A stretch of DNA of 64,000 nt from Tenacibaculum sp. 190524A02b (GCF_964036645.1 NZ_OZ038525.1:4282001-4346000), one strand, 5' to 3'. Positions 1 through 8,652 are shown, counted from the stretch's first letter. Translations and numbers: made by a program. The notes: generated by a model not told the origin, from the letters alone.

Positions 1-72
1 TACCCAAACAATACCTAAAAAAAGCAGTAGAGCAATTATGAATAAATGGACGTTACTTTCTTTTGAGTACAT
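1..72 (-). CDS. 5' fragment of a membrane or secreted protein, cut by the window edge
   Basis: A minus-strand ATG at 72 opens a frame that stays open for all 24 codons to the window edge. It begins MYSKESNV and continues with a hydrophobic stretch (about residues 9-24), so it is probably a transmembrane helix or signal anchor. It lies 38 bases downstream of the acetyltransferase gene on the same strand and could be co-transcribed with it. Too little is visible to name a family. Confidence 0.45.
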   Translation of the reverse strand, partial: MYSKESNVHLFIIALLLFLGIVWV

Positions 73-110
73 GATAAGTTTAAAGCGATGGGTTTGAGTT
101 TTTGTAATTG

Positions 111-614
111 TTAAAAACGATATTCAAATACACTGTCTTCTTCTCCTTCATGAATTTCTTGCAAGCCAATATAGGAGAATCCTAAAGTGGTTAGTACTTT
201 TTGAGAAGCCTTGTTTTCTGGCATAGTAAAAGCAATGATTTTATTTTGTTTTAAGGTTTTTTTAGCATATTCCATTATGCATTGAGTAGCTTCTACAGCA
301 TATCCTTTTCCTCTTCCTTTAGGTAAAAAGGCATAGCCTACATCAAAAAAGTCAGTCTTATCTCGTTTTAAAATACTGGAAGTACCAATAGCTTCCTTAG
401 TTTCTTTTTCAATAACAGTAAAAAAACCTAAGCCATCCTTACATAATTTAGGAATCATGGTGTTTTGTAGAAACTCTTTGGTTTCTTCTTCTGATTTTAA
501 GTTTTTATCGTTTATGTATTTAATAAAGTCGGGATCACTGAACAAAGCAAAATAAAAAGCAGCGTCCTCGGCTTGTACTTCTTTTAAAATCAATCTTTTT
601 GTGTGTAAAATCAT
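111..614 (-). CDS. GNAT-family N-acetyltransferase (RimJ/RimL-like)
   Basis: A 167-residue cytoplasmic protein of the usual length for single-domain GNAT enzymes, which move an acetyl group from acetyl-CoA to an amine on a protein N-terminus or small molecule. The N-terminus (LHTKRLILKEVQAEDAAFYF) is the typical RimJ/RimL opening. The acetyl-CoA pyrophosphate loop is visible as LPKGRGKGYA (about residues 98-107). The C-terminal part with ENKASQKVLTTLGF is the usual alpha4-beta region where a secondary contact to CoA is made. The substrate cannot be read from the sequence. The gene is divergent from the PhnA-like gene, with about 60 bases between the starts. Confidence 0.85.
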   Translation of the reverse strand: MILHTKRLILKEVQAEDAAFYFALFSDPDFIKYINDKNLKSEEETKEFLQNTMIPKLCKDGLGFFTVIEKETKEAIGTSSILKRDKTDFFDVGYAFLPKGRGKGYAVEATQCIMEYAKKTLKQNKIIAFTMPENKASQKVLTTLGFSYIGLQEIHEGEEDSVFEYRF

Positions 615-646
615 GCCTTAAAAATAGATAAATTCAAATAAAAACG

Positions 647-654
647 TACATTTG
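647..654 (+). promoter_or_regulatory. -7 element TACATTTG of the PhnA-like gene
   Basis: TACATTTG matches the Bacteroidota housekeeping -7 consensus TAnnTTTG and ends 21 bases before the ATG at 676. A short untranslated leader is expected. Confidence 0.6.
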
Positions 655-675
655 CCACTTTAAAATTATCATAAA

Positions 676-1266
676 ATGGGGTTGTTATTGGAGTTACAAG
701 AAAGGAGTGGTAAACAATGCGAGCTATGCGCAGCAAAATCTGATTTAGAAATTTATGAAGTACCGCCTATATCTACAGGAGGTGTAGATGGTAGTTTGCT
801 AGCCTGTACTACTTGTATAGAGCAAATAAACAATCCTGAAACTATGGATGCAAACCATTGGCGTTGTTTAAACGACAGTATGTGGAGCGAGTTTAGGGCT
901 GTAAAAGTGGTAGCTTGGCGTATGTTACACCGTTTAAAAAAGGAAGGTTGGCCGCAAGACTTGTTAGATATGCTGTATTTAGATGATGAAGAAGTACGTT
1001 TTGCTGAAGCTACTGGAGAACATTTAGACGAAAGTGAAAAGGTAATTCATAGAGATGTAAACGGTACAGTATTACAAGCAGGAGATAATGTAGTGTTGAT
1101 AAAAGATTTAAAAGTAAAAGGATCTAGTATGGTAGCCAAGCAAGGAACGGCTGTACGTAGAATATCTTTAGACCCTGAAAATGCTAGGTATATTGAAGGG
1201 AAAGTAAACGGTATACAAATAGTAATTGTGACCGAGTATGTTAAGAAAATGGCAGATAAAGAGTAA
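676..1266 (+). CDS. PhnA-like zinc-ribbon protein (YjdM family)
   Basis: A 196-residue protein that begins with the PhnA zinc-ribbon. Two CxxC pairs (C15/C18 and C44/C47) should bind one zinc ion. The C-terminal third (residues about 125-195, with VIHRDVNGTVLQAGDNVVLIKDLKVKG split by strands) matches the PhnA/YjdM domain. Family members are often labelled 'alkylphosphonate utilisation', but true phosphonate metabolism is not established for this family and no phn genes are nearby. A helical middle segment (about 60-120) makes it longer than the minimal ~110-residue YjdM. The ATG at 676 is supported by the TACATTTG promoter just upstream. Function should be treated as unknown. Confidence 0.8.
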   Translation: MGLLLELQERSGKQCELCAAKSDLEIYEVPPISTGGVDGSLLACTTCIEQINNPETMDANHWRCLNDSMWSEFRAVKVVAWRMLHRLKKEGWPQDLLDMLYLDDEEVRFAEATGEHLDESEKVIHRDVNGTVLQAGDNVVLIKDLKVKGSSMVAKQGTAVRRISLDPENARYIEGKVNGIQIVIVTEYVKKMADKE

Positions 1267-1385
1267 AATAACAAAGAAAAGAACGAGTGTATTGCTTAAA
1301 AGAACTACTTCAGTGAAAATTATTGAATTGCTAGTTTTCAACAGATAATTAATAAAAAATAGACATAAATTAAATACAAATACTC

Positions 1386-1508
1386 ATGAAAAAGTTAGTA
1401 TACACACTAGCTATGGTTGCATTAGGGATGTAGGCACAAGCACAAACAACAGTAATTACTGAAAAAGATGGAAAGGTAGAGGTAAATGATGCAAATCCTA
1501 ATGCTAAA
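1386..1508 (+). other. Signal-peptide segment of the fibre-like gene, interrupted by an in-frame TAG
   Basis: An ATG at 1386 reads MKKLVYTLAMVALGM, then TAG at 1431-1433, then AQAQTTVITEKDGKVEVND, in the same frame as the downstream 480-residue open frame. This is a standard signal peptide (Lys-Lys, hydrophobic core, AQA cleavage site) broken by one amber codon. A single change of TAG to CAG, AAG or similar would restore one continuous protein starting at 1386. Either the gene is a recent nonsense mutant, the base is a sequencing error, or the body is made from a later start without a signal peptide. Confidence 0.8.
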
Positions 1509-2951
1509 TTGGAAGTTAGAGGGAACTCTGCCGTGTATAGCGACTTTGCTGGGTACATTGGAACTACTGTAGGGAAAACTACTCCACAAGGAAAAAAAAC
1601 TACTTTAATACTAACAGAAACAGCATCGGGAGAGTATATTCCGAGTACAGGAGGGCAGGTAACTTATAGAGGAGGGCTTAGTTTTGGTGATGGAGGTCCA
1701 GGAATCTACTCCGTTAACCCAAATCCAGCAGGAAGCTCATATTATGGTGATCTTCGTTTTCATACTACGTATTGGAATGGTTCAGGGTATACCAATGCAG
1801 ATAGGATGGTGATTAAATTAAATGGTAATATAGGGGTTGGGACTGTTGATCCTAAAAAGAAGTTACACATAAATGGAACATTAGGAGTTTCTGATCATTT
1901 TACATCCTACCGCCCAGGTTCAAATACTTTTTTGCGTTTTGATAATGCTGGTTATACGGGAATTGGTAGTGGTTCTACCTTAAGTTCTGGTGCTAATGTT
2001 TTACTGTATGGAAAAAGTAGTTCGAGAGCAGATGTTATTGCTTTTAGGAATAGCACAGGTGAAAAGGTGATGATTAGCAAGGATGGAAAAGTAGGAATAG
2101 GTTTAGGTACAGGTTTACCTGCATCAAAATTGCATGTACATTATTCTAGTGCTGTAGGGGAAGTTTCTAAAAATGGTATTGCAGTGTCTAGAAATACACA
2201 AACAACAGGAAATGTAACAAGTCATGATAAAGGAATTTATTCTGGTATAGGAAATTTTTCTATTCCAGCTGGAGTAACAGATTTAGGATATAAAATAGGC
2301 TTAGATGCAAGTTCTTTTGCAAGTACTACTAATTTTAAAGGAACTTTACGTTCTAATTATGGCATTTGGGCAAGAGCAGGAGTTCATCAAGCAACATCAG
2401 GTGCTAAAATTAATTATGCAGCTGCTATACAAGCGCAAGTACTAGATAATATAGAAGGGGTGACTATTGAAAATGTATATGGAATTAAAATTTCAACGAA
2501 TGACTATAAAAAAGCTACAGTAAATAATAGGTATGATATATATGCAGGTACAGAAGCTGCTAAAAATTATTTTGCTGGTAAAGTTGGAATTGGTACTACT
2601 AAAATACCTACAGATTACAAACTAGCCGTTGATGGAAAAATAGGGGCAAGAGAAATAAAAGTAGAGTCAAGAGCTTGGCCAGATTATGTATTTACTAAAG
2701 ATTATAATTTACTAACCTTAAAAGAAGTAGAAAATCATATTAAAGAAAAAGGGCATTTAAAAGACATTCCTAGCGCAGAAGAAGTAAAAAAGAATGGGTT
2801 CTTTTTAGGAGAAATGGATGCTAATTTATTACAAAAAATAGAAGAATTAACCTTGTACACTATTCAACAAGAAAAACAATTAAAAAAGCAATCGGAAGAG
2901 CTTAATGAATTAAAAAAACTAGTACAAGAATTAGTGAAAACTAAAAAATAA
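1509..2951 (+). CDS. Fibre-like surface protein with shared C-terminal module (5' end broken by an amber codon)
   Basis: The open frame from a TTG at 1509 gives 480 residues, but the natural start is almost certainly the ATG at 1386, cut off by the TAG at 1431. The body is rich in Gly/Ser/Thr/Asn and in repeated GxIGVGT-type blocks (GNIGVGT, GKVGIGL, GKVGIGT), as in phage-tail-like fibre proteins that Bacteroidota export. The last ~110 residues (DYKLAVDGKIGAREIKVES, WPDYVF, LKEVENHIKEKGHL, LGEMDANLLQKIEELTLY, then a Lys/Glu/Leu coiled coil) are nearly the same as those of the intact paralogue at 9656-10984, so this looks like a conserved trimerising or anchoring end. No phage genes are nearby. 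As it stands the protein should not be exported, so it may be a recent pseudogene. Confidence 0.65.
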   Translation: MEVRGNSAVYSDFAGYIGTTVGKTTPQGKKTTLILTETASGEYIPSTGGQVTYRGGLSFGDGGPGIYSVNPNPAGSSYYGDLRFHTTYWNGSGYTNADRMVIKLNGNIGVGTVDPKKKLHINGTLGVSDHFTSYRPGSNTFLRFDNAGYTGIGSGSTLSSGANVLLYGKSSSRADVIAFRNSTGEKVMISKDGKVGIGLGTGLPASKLHVHYSSAVGEVSKNGIAVSRNTQTTGNVTSHDKGIYSGIGNFSIPAGVTDLGYKIGLDASSFASTTNFKGTLRSNYGIWARAGVHQATSGAKINYAAAIQAQVLDNIEGVTIENVYGIKISTNDYKKATVNNRYDIYAGTEAAKNYFAGKVGIGTTKIPTDYKLAVDGKIGAREIKVESRAWPDYVFTKDYNLLTLKEVENHIKEKGHLKDIPSAEEVKKNGFFLGEMDANLLQKIEELTLYTIQQEKQLKKQSEELNELKKLVQELVKTKK

Positions 2952-2975
2952 CTAAAATTAGTTTAGTTGTAAAAC

Positions 2976-3009
2976 AAAAGGAGTAAAATTCATCATTTTA
3001 CTCCTTTTA
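2976..3009. terminator. Bidirectional rho-independent terminator
   Basis: A perfect 14-bp inverted repeat (AAAAGGAGTAAAAT / ATTTTACTCCTTTT) with a 5-base loop. It lies between the convergent fibre-like gene and nucleoid-associated protein gene, with A- and T-rich flanks that suit both directions. Confidence 0.85.
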
Positions 3010-3045
3010 TATTTATGCTACAAAATTAGAATCACAGCCAAATAG

Positions 3046-4095
3046 CTATTTTTCTGCATTGTAATATACTTTGTAAAACTTCATTTTTTTATCATCATCA
3101 TATCCACGTTCTAAATATTCAGAAGGAGCATCTGGAGCATCTACATCAATCTTTATTTGGATGTTAGTATCTAATTTAATTTCGGTTTTAAACTTGCTTT
3201 TTTCCTTTTTTAACACTGCGTCAGATACCTCAAAATTATTACGGATTAACACATCGTTTAATTTTTCAAAATGCTTTTTATAGTCCTCAAACATATCTTT
3301 GTGTTTGTCTTCTTCAAAAACATCATCTTTAAAATTATGATAATCTACACTTTCATGTTCTTTAAAATAATCTACTGTGTTGGCTAAAAAAGTACTTTGC
3401 TCTTGTTTACCAAATTCCGGTTTTATAATTTCTTCAGAAAACTCTTTACAAAGCTCAAGGTAGTTTTGTGTGTGTAAATTACGATCGTCAGCATACTTAA
3501 CACTTAAAAAATTTTTAATCCAGTATTGTGCATCGTAATTATTATTGTCTACTGAAAGTACTACGGTTCCTTCAGTATCTGAAGAATTTAATATTAAGCA
3601 GCCTTTATCTAGCTTTTTGGTAGAAATTCCTTTTTGTACCACCACATCAAAACTATCTTCATCTAAATACGTTTGAAAAAAATCTACCTTACTTTCAATT
3701 TTAAAAACCCCAACCGCTTCGGTAAGAACATCTTTATATTCAATACCTTCAAAATAGGCAACAATAACATCTCCCGTTTTTATATTGGCAGAATTAGATT
3801 GTTCGTACAAATGGTTGACAATATTTTTAGAGTGTTCAATAAAACTTTCTTCATTTTCAAAAATATCAGAAGTGTACTTGTTGATCTCATTTAACCTAAC
3901 ATCGGCATGATGACTAAATCGATAGCTTTGCGTTACAGAACCAAAAGGTTTTAATAAAAAAGGTACCAATAATTCATAACTCTCTTCATCAAAACGAACT
4001 AAGCTCTCAGATAAGGCATTTTGGCCGCTATTATATTTGTTAGCTACTTTATGAATAATACACTTACTAATTTCAACACGTGTTCTTTTAATCAT
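3046..4095 (-). CDS. Nucleoid-associated protein, NdpA/YejK family
   Basis: This belongs to the 37-kDa nucleoid-associated protein family (PF04245). Recognisable parts are the N-terminal ISKCIIHKV opening, the GDVIVAYFEG strand (about residue 110), the middle block with VVLSVDNNNYDAQYWIKNFL, and the acidic C-terminal half. Family members bind DNA non-specifically or sit on the nucleoid; the exact role in Bacteroidota is not settled. The open frame extends to a GTG at 4116, but that codon lies inside a TAnnTTTG-type -7 element (4123-4116), so I place the start at the ATG at 4095 (MIKRTRVEIS), giving 349 residues. It is divergent from the gene at 4155. Confidence 0.8.
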   Translation of the reverse strand: MIKRTRVEISKCIIHKVANKYNSGQNALSESLVRFDEESYELLVPFLLKPFGSVTQSYRFSHHADVRLNEINKYTSDIFENEESFIEHSKNIVNHLYEQSNSANIKTGDVIVAYFEGIEYKDVLTEAVGVFKIESKVDFFQTYLDEDSFDVVVQKGISTKKLDKGCLILNSSDTEGTVVLSVDNNNYDAQYWIKNFLSVKYADDRNLHTQNYLELCKEFSEEIIKPEFGKQEQSTFLANTVDYFKEHESVDYHNFKDDVFEEDKHKDMFEDYKKHFEKLNDVLIRNNFEVSDAVLKKEKSKFKTEIKLDTNIQIKIDVDAPDAPSEYLERGYDDDKKMKFYKVYYNAEK

Positions 4096-4115
4096 TTTTC
4101 TAAAAAATTGGAACA

Positions 4116-4123
4116 CAAAAATA
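4116..4123 (-). promoter_or_regulatory. -7 element TATTTTTG of the nucleoid-associated protein gene
   Basis: Read on the minus strand this is TATTTTTG, a full match to TAnnTTTG. It lies 20 bases upstream of the ATG at 4095 and rules out the upstream GTG as a start. Confidence 0.55.
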
Positions 4124-4154
4124 CGTATTTTAGTATCTATTAAAATATTGAAAC

Positions 4155-4682
4155 ATGAAATTATTAGGAATAGGATCCAGAATTAATCACCCTGAATATG
4201 GGTTTGGCGTAGTAACCAATGTAGATAGTAAGCATTATTGGGTTACTTTTCAAGAAAAAGGATTAGAAACCATAACACTAAATGAAGATGTTGAGGTAAT
4301 AGATGCGGTACATGATGAGGTAGATACAGTGAGTTTTTATGAGGTAGAAAGTACTTTGAGAAACCTATTGAAAAAATGGAGTGATGTAAGTGAAGTAGTA
4401 CCCATTGCAGATAAATTTAAAGGAGGGAAATTAATTATTGAACCAGCTGATACGAATTTAGCGTCTAAAGAAATACCCATTGATACGTTTTTTCATAAAA
4501 TTGTAATGGTACGAGATCGTATTAGAGTAATGGAACAAAAAATAAATGCTAGTAAAACATTAGATGATCAAGATAAAATTGATTTACAGCAGTATATAAC
4601 TCGTATATATGGAAGTTTAACCACATTTAATGTATTGTTTAAATTAAAGTCAGATAATTTTGTTGGAGTAAAATCTAAGTAG
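4155..4682 (+). CDS. Conserved hypothetical protein with an SH3-like N-terminus
   Basis: A 175-residue soluble protein. The first ~45 residues (GIGSRINHPEYGFGVVTNVDSKHYWVTF) form the short beta-barrel pattern 'G..V.HP.yG.G.V' found in CarD/UvrD-tail-like SH3 domains that often contact nucleic acid or RNA polymerase. The rest is mixed, with two helices at the C-terminus (about 115-165). Similar proteins are common in Flavobacteriaceae without a known function. The start is the first ATG, ten codons into a divergent intergenic region. A strong terminator follows, so it is probably monocistronic. Confidence 0.6.
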   Translation: MKLLGIGSRINHPEYGFGVVTNVDSKHYWVTFQEKGLETITLNEDVEVIDAVHDEVDTVSFYEVESTLRNLLKKWSDVSEVVPIADKFKGGKLIIEPADTNLASKEIPIDTFFHKIVMVRDRIRVMEQKINASKTLDDQDKIDLQQYITRIYGSLTTFNVLFKLKSDNFVGVKSK

Positions 4683-4703
4683 GCTAATTAAAAATATAAA
4701 AAT

Positions 4704-4740
4704 AGAGGAGGTAATCATAGTTAATGTACCTCCTCTTTTT
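4704..4740 (+). terminator. Rho-independent terminator of the SH3-like gene
   Basis: An inverted repeat AGAGGAGGTA / TACCTCCTCT closes a 12-15 base loop and is followed by TTTTT. It starts 22 bases after the stop codon at 4682. Confidence 0.85.
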
Positions 4741-5178
4741 GGCTAACAAGTTATTAAGGTTAGTTTAGAGTTGTGTTGCAAATCTAATTTAATGTCATTA
4801 ATCTAATACTTTTTTTATGAATACCAAAATTATACGTGAAAAAGTATTGTTACTGGGTAATATCATTTTGATTTTCGTTTTATGCGCTAGTATACAAATT
4901 TTGTTGAATTGATTATTGATGTTGCATTTAATCATTGAAAAAACACTTTGTCTATAGATAAAGTTCATTCATCGATAGTGAAAATTGCATTGAACGATAA
5001 TTACTAGATGAGTGAAAGTTAAATGGTAATTTTGGAGTGTTATTAAAATTAAACCCAACTTAATTGTAATAGCAAAAACTAAAACATAAAAAGATGAGAA
5101 ATAATATAGTAACTAGCGTAATTAATGAAGGTATAACTACTATAGCAGTGTTGATGTATTTAACTGGAATGTATATGC
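4741..5178. other. Intergenic stretch with two possible tiny membrane peptides
   Basis: About 440 bases between a terminator and the rnhB stop. No recognised gene lies here. Two short ATG frames on the plus strand are visible: 4817-4912 (31 codons, hydrophobic core IILIFVLCASIQILL) and 5094-5216 (40 codons, core [15 protein letters not shown]), the second running into the 3' end of rnhB. Neither has a convincing family and both could be chance. Confidence 0.4.
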
Positions 5179-5216
5179 TTAAAGCTCAAGTTTCAACTGT
5201 TCTGGTAAAAGCTTAA
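5094..5216 (+). CDS. Possible 40-residue membrane peptide
   Basis: An ATG at 5094, preceded by an A-rich stretch (ACATAAAAAG) like many Bacteroidota translation starts, opens a 40-codon frame with one hydrophobic segment (about residues 14-30). Its end overlaps the last codons of rnhB on the other strand. I do not recognise it, and the length is short enough to arise by chance in A+T-rich DNA. Confidence 0.2.
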   Translation: MRNNIVTSVINEGITTIAVLMYLTGMYMLKAQVSTVLVKA

Positions 5217-5778
5217 AAGATTTTCTGTGGTACTCAGTAGCACCAAAATTTCTAATGGCTTCACGGTGTTCTTTAGTTGGGTATCCTTTATTCTTTTTCC
5301 AGTTATATGCTGGAAATTTATCATGAATCTTTTCCATAAAATCATCCCTATAAGTTTTGGCTAATACAGAGGCAGCGGCTATACTCATATACTTAGCATC
5401 ACCTTTTACTATAGTAGCATAAGGTACTTCTTTATAGGGATTAAATTTATTTCCATCTACAATAATAAATTCAGGTTCCGTACTTAGTTGTTCTATAGAT
5501 CTGTGCATACCAGTAATAGAAGCTTTTAAAACATTTAAATCATCCACTTCTTCATTGTGTACAAAAGAAACAGCATAAGCTAATGCATTTTCTTCTATAT
5601 AAGGGCGTAGCTCTTTTCGTTTTTTTTCAGATAATTGTTTAGAATCGTTTAGGAATTCATGCTCAAAATTATCAGGTAAAATAACAGCAGCAGCTACTAC
5701 TGGGCCTGATAAACAACCTCTACCAGCTTCATCAGTACCTGCTTCTAAAGAAAAACCACTATAGTTTAATTTCAACAT
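5179..5778 (-). CDS. rnhB: Ribonuclease HII
   Basis: A 199-residue RNase HII, which cuts the RNA strand of RNA-DNA hybrids and starts removal of single ribonucleotides from DNA. The signature GTDEAGRG is at residues 14-21 with catalytic D16 and E17. The third acid is D108 (IIVDGN), and [21 protein letters not shown] (about 126-146) carries the fourth acid and the type-2 hallmark. Length is normal for the family. The start region overlaps the upstream region of the divergent porin gene by a few bases only, so the two promoters must interdigitate. Confidence 0.97.
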   Translation of the reverse strand: MLKLNYSGFSLEAGTDEAGRGCLSGPVVAAAVILPDNFEHEFLNDSKQLSEKKRKELRPYIEENALAYAVSFVHNEEVDDLNVLKASITGMHRSIEQLSTEPEFIIVDGNKFNPYKEVPYATIVKGDAKYMSIAAASVLAKTYRDDFMEKIHDKFPAYNWKKNKGYPTKEHREAIRNFGATEYHRKSFKLLPEQLKLEL

Positions 5779-5835
5779 GCTACAAATTAACAGTTTTCAA
5801 AGAAAATATTCACATTTTTTCTCATTTTATTATTA

Positions 5836-5843
5836 TACTTTTG
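5836..5843 (+). promoter_or_regulatory. -7 element TACTTTTG of the putative-porin gene
   Basis: TACTTTTG is a full match to TAnnTTTG and ends only 5 bases before the ATG at 5849. With the usual 5-7 base distance from -7 box to transcription start, the transcript would begin at or next to the start codon, i.e. be leaderless or nearly so. Confidence 0.55.
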
Positions 5844-5848
5844 TGGCT

Positions 5849-7816
5849 ATGAAGAAAAATTTGTTAGTTTTTTTGTACTGTATGTTTATACAGTTTGCTG
5901 TGGGGCAAATTAGAGAAGTTGGCGGTGGTTTTGGAGATAGAGGAGTAGGTATAGGTAATGTTAACCAGAGTAGAGATACATTGCCTTCTAATGAGATTGA
6001 TGTGAAACTAAGTGGGAAAACTAAATACACAGATTATAAAATTATTTCTCATAAAAGAGATACTACCATTATAGATACTACCTTAACAATTCAGAAGTAT
6101 TACAAGTTTAATTTTATTAGAAAAGATGATTTTGAGCTGTTGCCATTTCATAATCAAGGGCAAACTTTTAATAGTTTAGCGTACGATTTTAATAGAATAT
6201 CTATGTTCCCAGATATAGGTTTTAGAGCTAAGCAATTTAATTTTATAGATGTAGATGAGGTAAAGTATTATCAAGTGCCTACACCAACTTCTGAGATATT
6301 ATATAGAGGAGGGCTGGAACAAGGGCAAGTATTAGATGCCTTATTTACAACTAACTTTTCAAAAAGATTTAATGTAGCATTATCATACAGAGGGCTTAGG
6401 TCTTTAGGAAAGTACAGGAGAGCTTTAGCTAGTTCTGGAAATTTTAGATTGAGTTTTCATTATAGTTCGCCTAAAGGACAATACGAAATTAGAGGACACG
6501 CAGTAAATCAAGATTTTTTAAACCAAGAAAATGGAGGTTTAACAGAAGAATCATTAACAAACTTTATAACAGATAACCCTAACTTTAGTTCTGATAGAGG
6601 TAGATTAGATGTAAATTTAAATGATGCCGAAAGTGTGTTAGAAGGTAAAAGATTGTTTATAGAACAAAGTTTTAAGATACTAGCCAATAAAGATACTTTA
6701 AATAATAAAGATTTTTCCAACCTTAAAGTAGGACATATATTTATAAGTGACGGAAAGTTTTTTAAATTCAAACAAAATTCTCCATCCGATTTGTTTGGAG
6801 AAGAAAGAGCACCTAGTGAATTAAGTAATCAAACAGATTTAACTTTATATGATAACCAGTTGTTTTTAGACTTTAATTCAAAATATGTGTTAGGGAGATT
6901 CCGAGTAAAATCAGGATATGTTAAATATAATTATGGATATCAGTACTTACAAAACAATATAGTTGGCAACACTAAGAATAAATTAAAAGGAGATGCTGTT
7001 TATGTTGGTGCAGATTGGAATGGAAAAGTGAAAGACTTTTACGTAAATGCTTCAGCCTCTTTAACGCCAGGTAGTGGAAGGTTAGCAGGTAATAATTTAC
7101 AAGCAGAAGCTTTTTATAAAAAAGATAGTTTGTTTACTATTAAGGCTAAATTTAGAATTAATAATAAACAGCCAAATTTTAATTTCTTATTACATCAAAG
7201 TGTATACAATAAGTTTAATTGGGATAATAACCTTGGAGCTATTGGAACTAGAGTATTAGGAGGTGAAATTACAAGTAAGTGGGGAAATGCTTCACTAGAT
7301 ATTACAAATATAGATAATTATACATATTTTAATAAAGAAGGACAACCAGAGCAATATTCTGGAAATATAAACTACTTAAAATTAAAAGTAGGAAGAGAGT
7401 TTAAGTTTGGGAAATTTGCGCTAGATAATACAATCATGTATCAAAAAGTAGCTAGTGGTTCAGAAGTATTGCGTGTGCCAGATTTTGTAACTAGAAATAC
7501 ATTGTACTATTCAGATAATTGGTTTAGAGGAAACCCATTATTCATACAAATAGGAGCTAGTTTAAAATATTTCACTAATTACAAAGCAAATGCTTATAAC
7601 CCTTTATTAGGAGAATTTACCTTACAAGATGATACAGAAGTAGGGTATCCTACTGTTGACTTGTTTGTTAATGGTAGAGTAAGAAGAACAAGAATTTATT
7701 TTAAAGCAGATAACATAAGTTCATTCTTCTTAAAGAAAAATTATTTTTCGGCACCTAATTACCCATATAGAGATTTTGTAATCCGTTTTGGAGTAGTTTG
7801 GAACTGGTTTATATAA
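5849..7816 (+). CDS. Putative porin (Porin_10 family) outer-membrane protein
   Basis: A 655-residue outer-membrane beta-barrel protein of the Bacteroidota 'putative porin' family. The signal peptide is MKKNLLVFLYCMFIQFAVGQ, cut before IREVGGG. After a Gly-rich linker come alternating aromatic strands (for example LFLDFNSKYVLGRFRVKSGY and YVGADWNGKVKDFYVNASAS) and a C-terminal strand ending in VVWNWFI, as expected for insertion by the Bam complex. The frame stays open to 5777, but the signal peptide and the TACTTTTG box at 5836 show that the ATG at 5849 is the real start. The cargo is unknown. It is divergent from rnhB. Confidence 0.85.
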   Translation: MKKNLLVFLYCMFIQFAVGQIREVGGGFGDRGVGIGNVNQSRDTLPSNEIDVKLSGKTKYTDYKIISHKRDTTIIDTTLTIQKYYKFNFIRKDDFELLPFHNQGQTFNSLAYDFNRISMFPDIGFRAKQFNFIDVDEVKYYQVPTPTSEILYRGGLEQGQVLDALFTTNFSKRFNVALSYRGLRSLGKYRRALASSGNFRLSFHYSSPKGQYEIRGHAVNQDFLNQENGGLTEESLTNFITDNPNFSSDRGRLDVNLNDAESVLEGKRLFIEQSFKILANKDTLNNKDFSNLKVGHIFISDGKFFKFKQNSPSDLFGEERAPSELSNQTDLTLYDNQLFLDFNSKYVLGRFRVKSGYVKYNYGYQYLQNNIVGNTKNKLKGDAVYVGADWNGKVKDFYVNASASLTPGSGRLAGNNLQAEAFYKKDSLFTIKAKFRINNKQPNFNFLLHQSVYNKFNWDNNLGAIGTRVLGGEITSKWGNASLDITNIDNYTYFNKEGQPEQYSGNINYLKLKVGREFKFGKFALDNTIMYQKVASGSEVLRVPDFVTRNTLYYSDNWFRGNPLFIQIGASLKYFTNYKANAYNPLLGEFTLQDDTEVGYPTVDLFVNGRVRRTRIYFKADNISSFFLKKNYFSAPNYPYRDFVIRFGVVWNWFI

Positions 7817-7874
7817 TAGAACTATCTGTTTAAAAGCTAATGAAGTATAAAATAGTTTAGAAAAAAATATTTAG

Positions 7875-7882
7875 TACTTTTG
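7875..7882 (+). promoter_or_regulatory. -7 element TACTTTTG of the lipoprotein gene at 7912
   Basis: A full match to TAnnTTTG, 29 bases upstream of the ATG. It probably drives 7912-8652 and perhaps the two genes after it. Confidence 0.55.
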
Positions 7883-7911
7883 CCCCTTAAATTATCATTA
7901 AAAGTTGAACA

Positions 7912-8652
7912 ATGAGTGTTAGAAAATTGCTTGGTTTCCTGTTTTTAGTAGGGATGTTAGTGTCTTGTGGGGTATTACCTCAAAAAAATACGTACCATGC
8001 TACATCAAAATCTGTAGAATTAGGTGTAGTTGGCAATAGAAAAATTTCGGTGTATAAAACCGATTTTGATGTGACTAGTATACCAGTGTATAAAAACTTA
8101 ATAAAAGTAACTACCGTAGAAAAAAGTTTTACTAAGAGTATTTATAAAAACTATTTAGATGCAACCAAAGAGAAAAAAGGCATACATAAAGTAAATTACA
8201 TAGATAGTTTAGAGGTAAAGCCAACATATATTGATCTTATTCTAGAAGATAAAGTAGCGGTAATAAAAGCACTAAATCAAGAAGAAAATGAATCGGTATT
8301 TAAATATGTGAAAAATATACCAGAAGCTAAGTTAGTTTCAGCATTACGAATGGTAAGCACACCAGAAGTTAAAAAACAATTGCAACAAGCAGATGCCATG
8401 TATGTAAAAACAAATAACCAAAAAAATCAAAAGGTATATTTGTTTAATAAAGAAAAACAAATAGGTGTGTTAGATATTTCTAAAACGACCATATTTGGAT
8501 ACCAAGTATCTTCTTTTTGTTGGGAAATAACAGAAAGAGAAAAAATTAAGTTAGCTACCTTATTAAACGAAGGAGAAAACTGTACTTCAAATACTAAAAG
8601 AAACCCTAAAAAGTTAGAAAAAGAACTAATAGATCGTAGGTTAAAGTTTTAG
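7912..8652 (+). CDS. Lipoprotein of unknown function
   Basis: A 246-residue protein with a lipoprotein signal: SVRKLLGFLFLVGMLVSCG, lipid Cys at residue 19. The mature part is Lys-rich, with no known domain I can name. The C-terminus ends in a basic helix (LEKELIDRRLKF). Two more cysteines near the C-terminus (C201, C222) could form a disulphide. It is followed 62 bases later by another lipoprotein gene and then a fibre-like gene, all in the same direction, so the three may form one transcription unit handling cell-surface material. That is inference from order only. Confidence 0.6.
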   Translation: MSVRKLLGFLFLVGMLVSCGVLPQKNTYHATSKSVELGVVGNRKISVYKTDFDVTSIPVYKNLIKVTTVEKSFTKSIYKNYLDATKEKKGIHKVNYIDSLEVKPTYIDLILEDKVAVIKALNQEENESVFKYVKNIPEAKLVSALRMVSTPEVKKQLQQADAMYVKTNNQKNQKVYLFNKEKQIGVLDISKTTIFGYQVSSFCWEITEREKIKLATLLNEGENCTSNTKRNPKKLEKELIDRRLKF

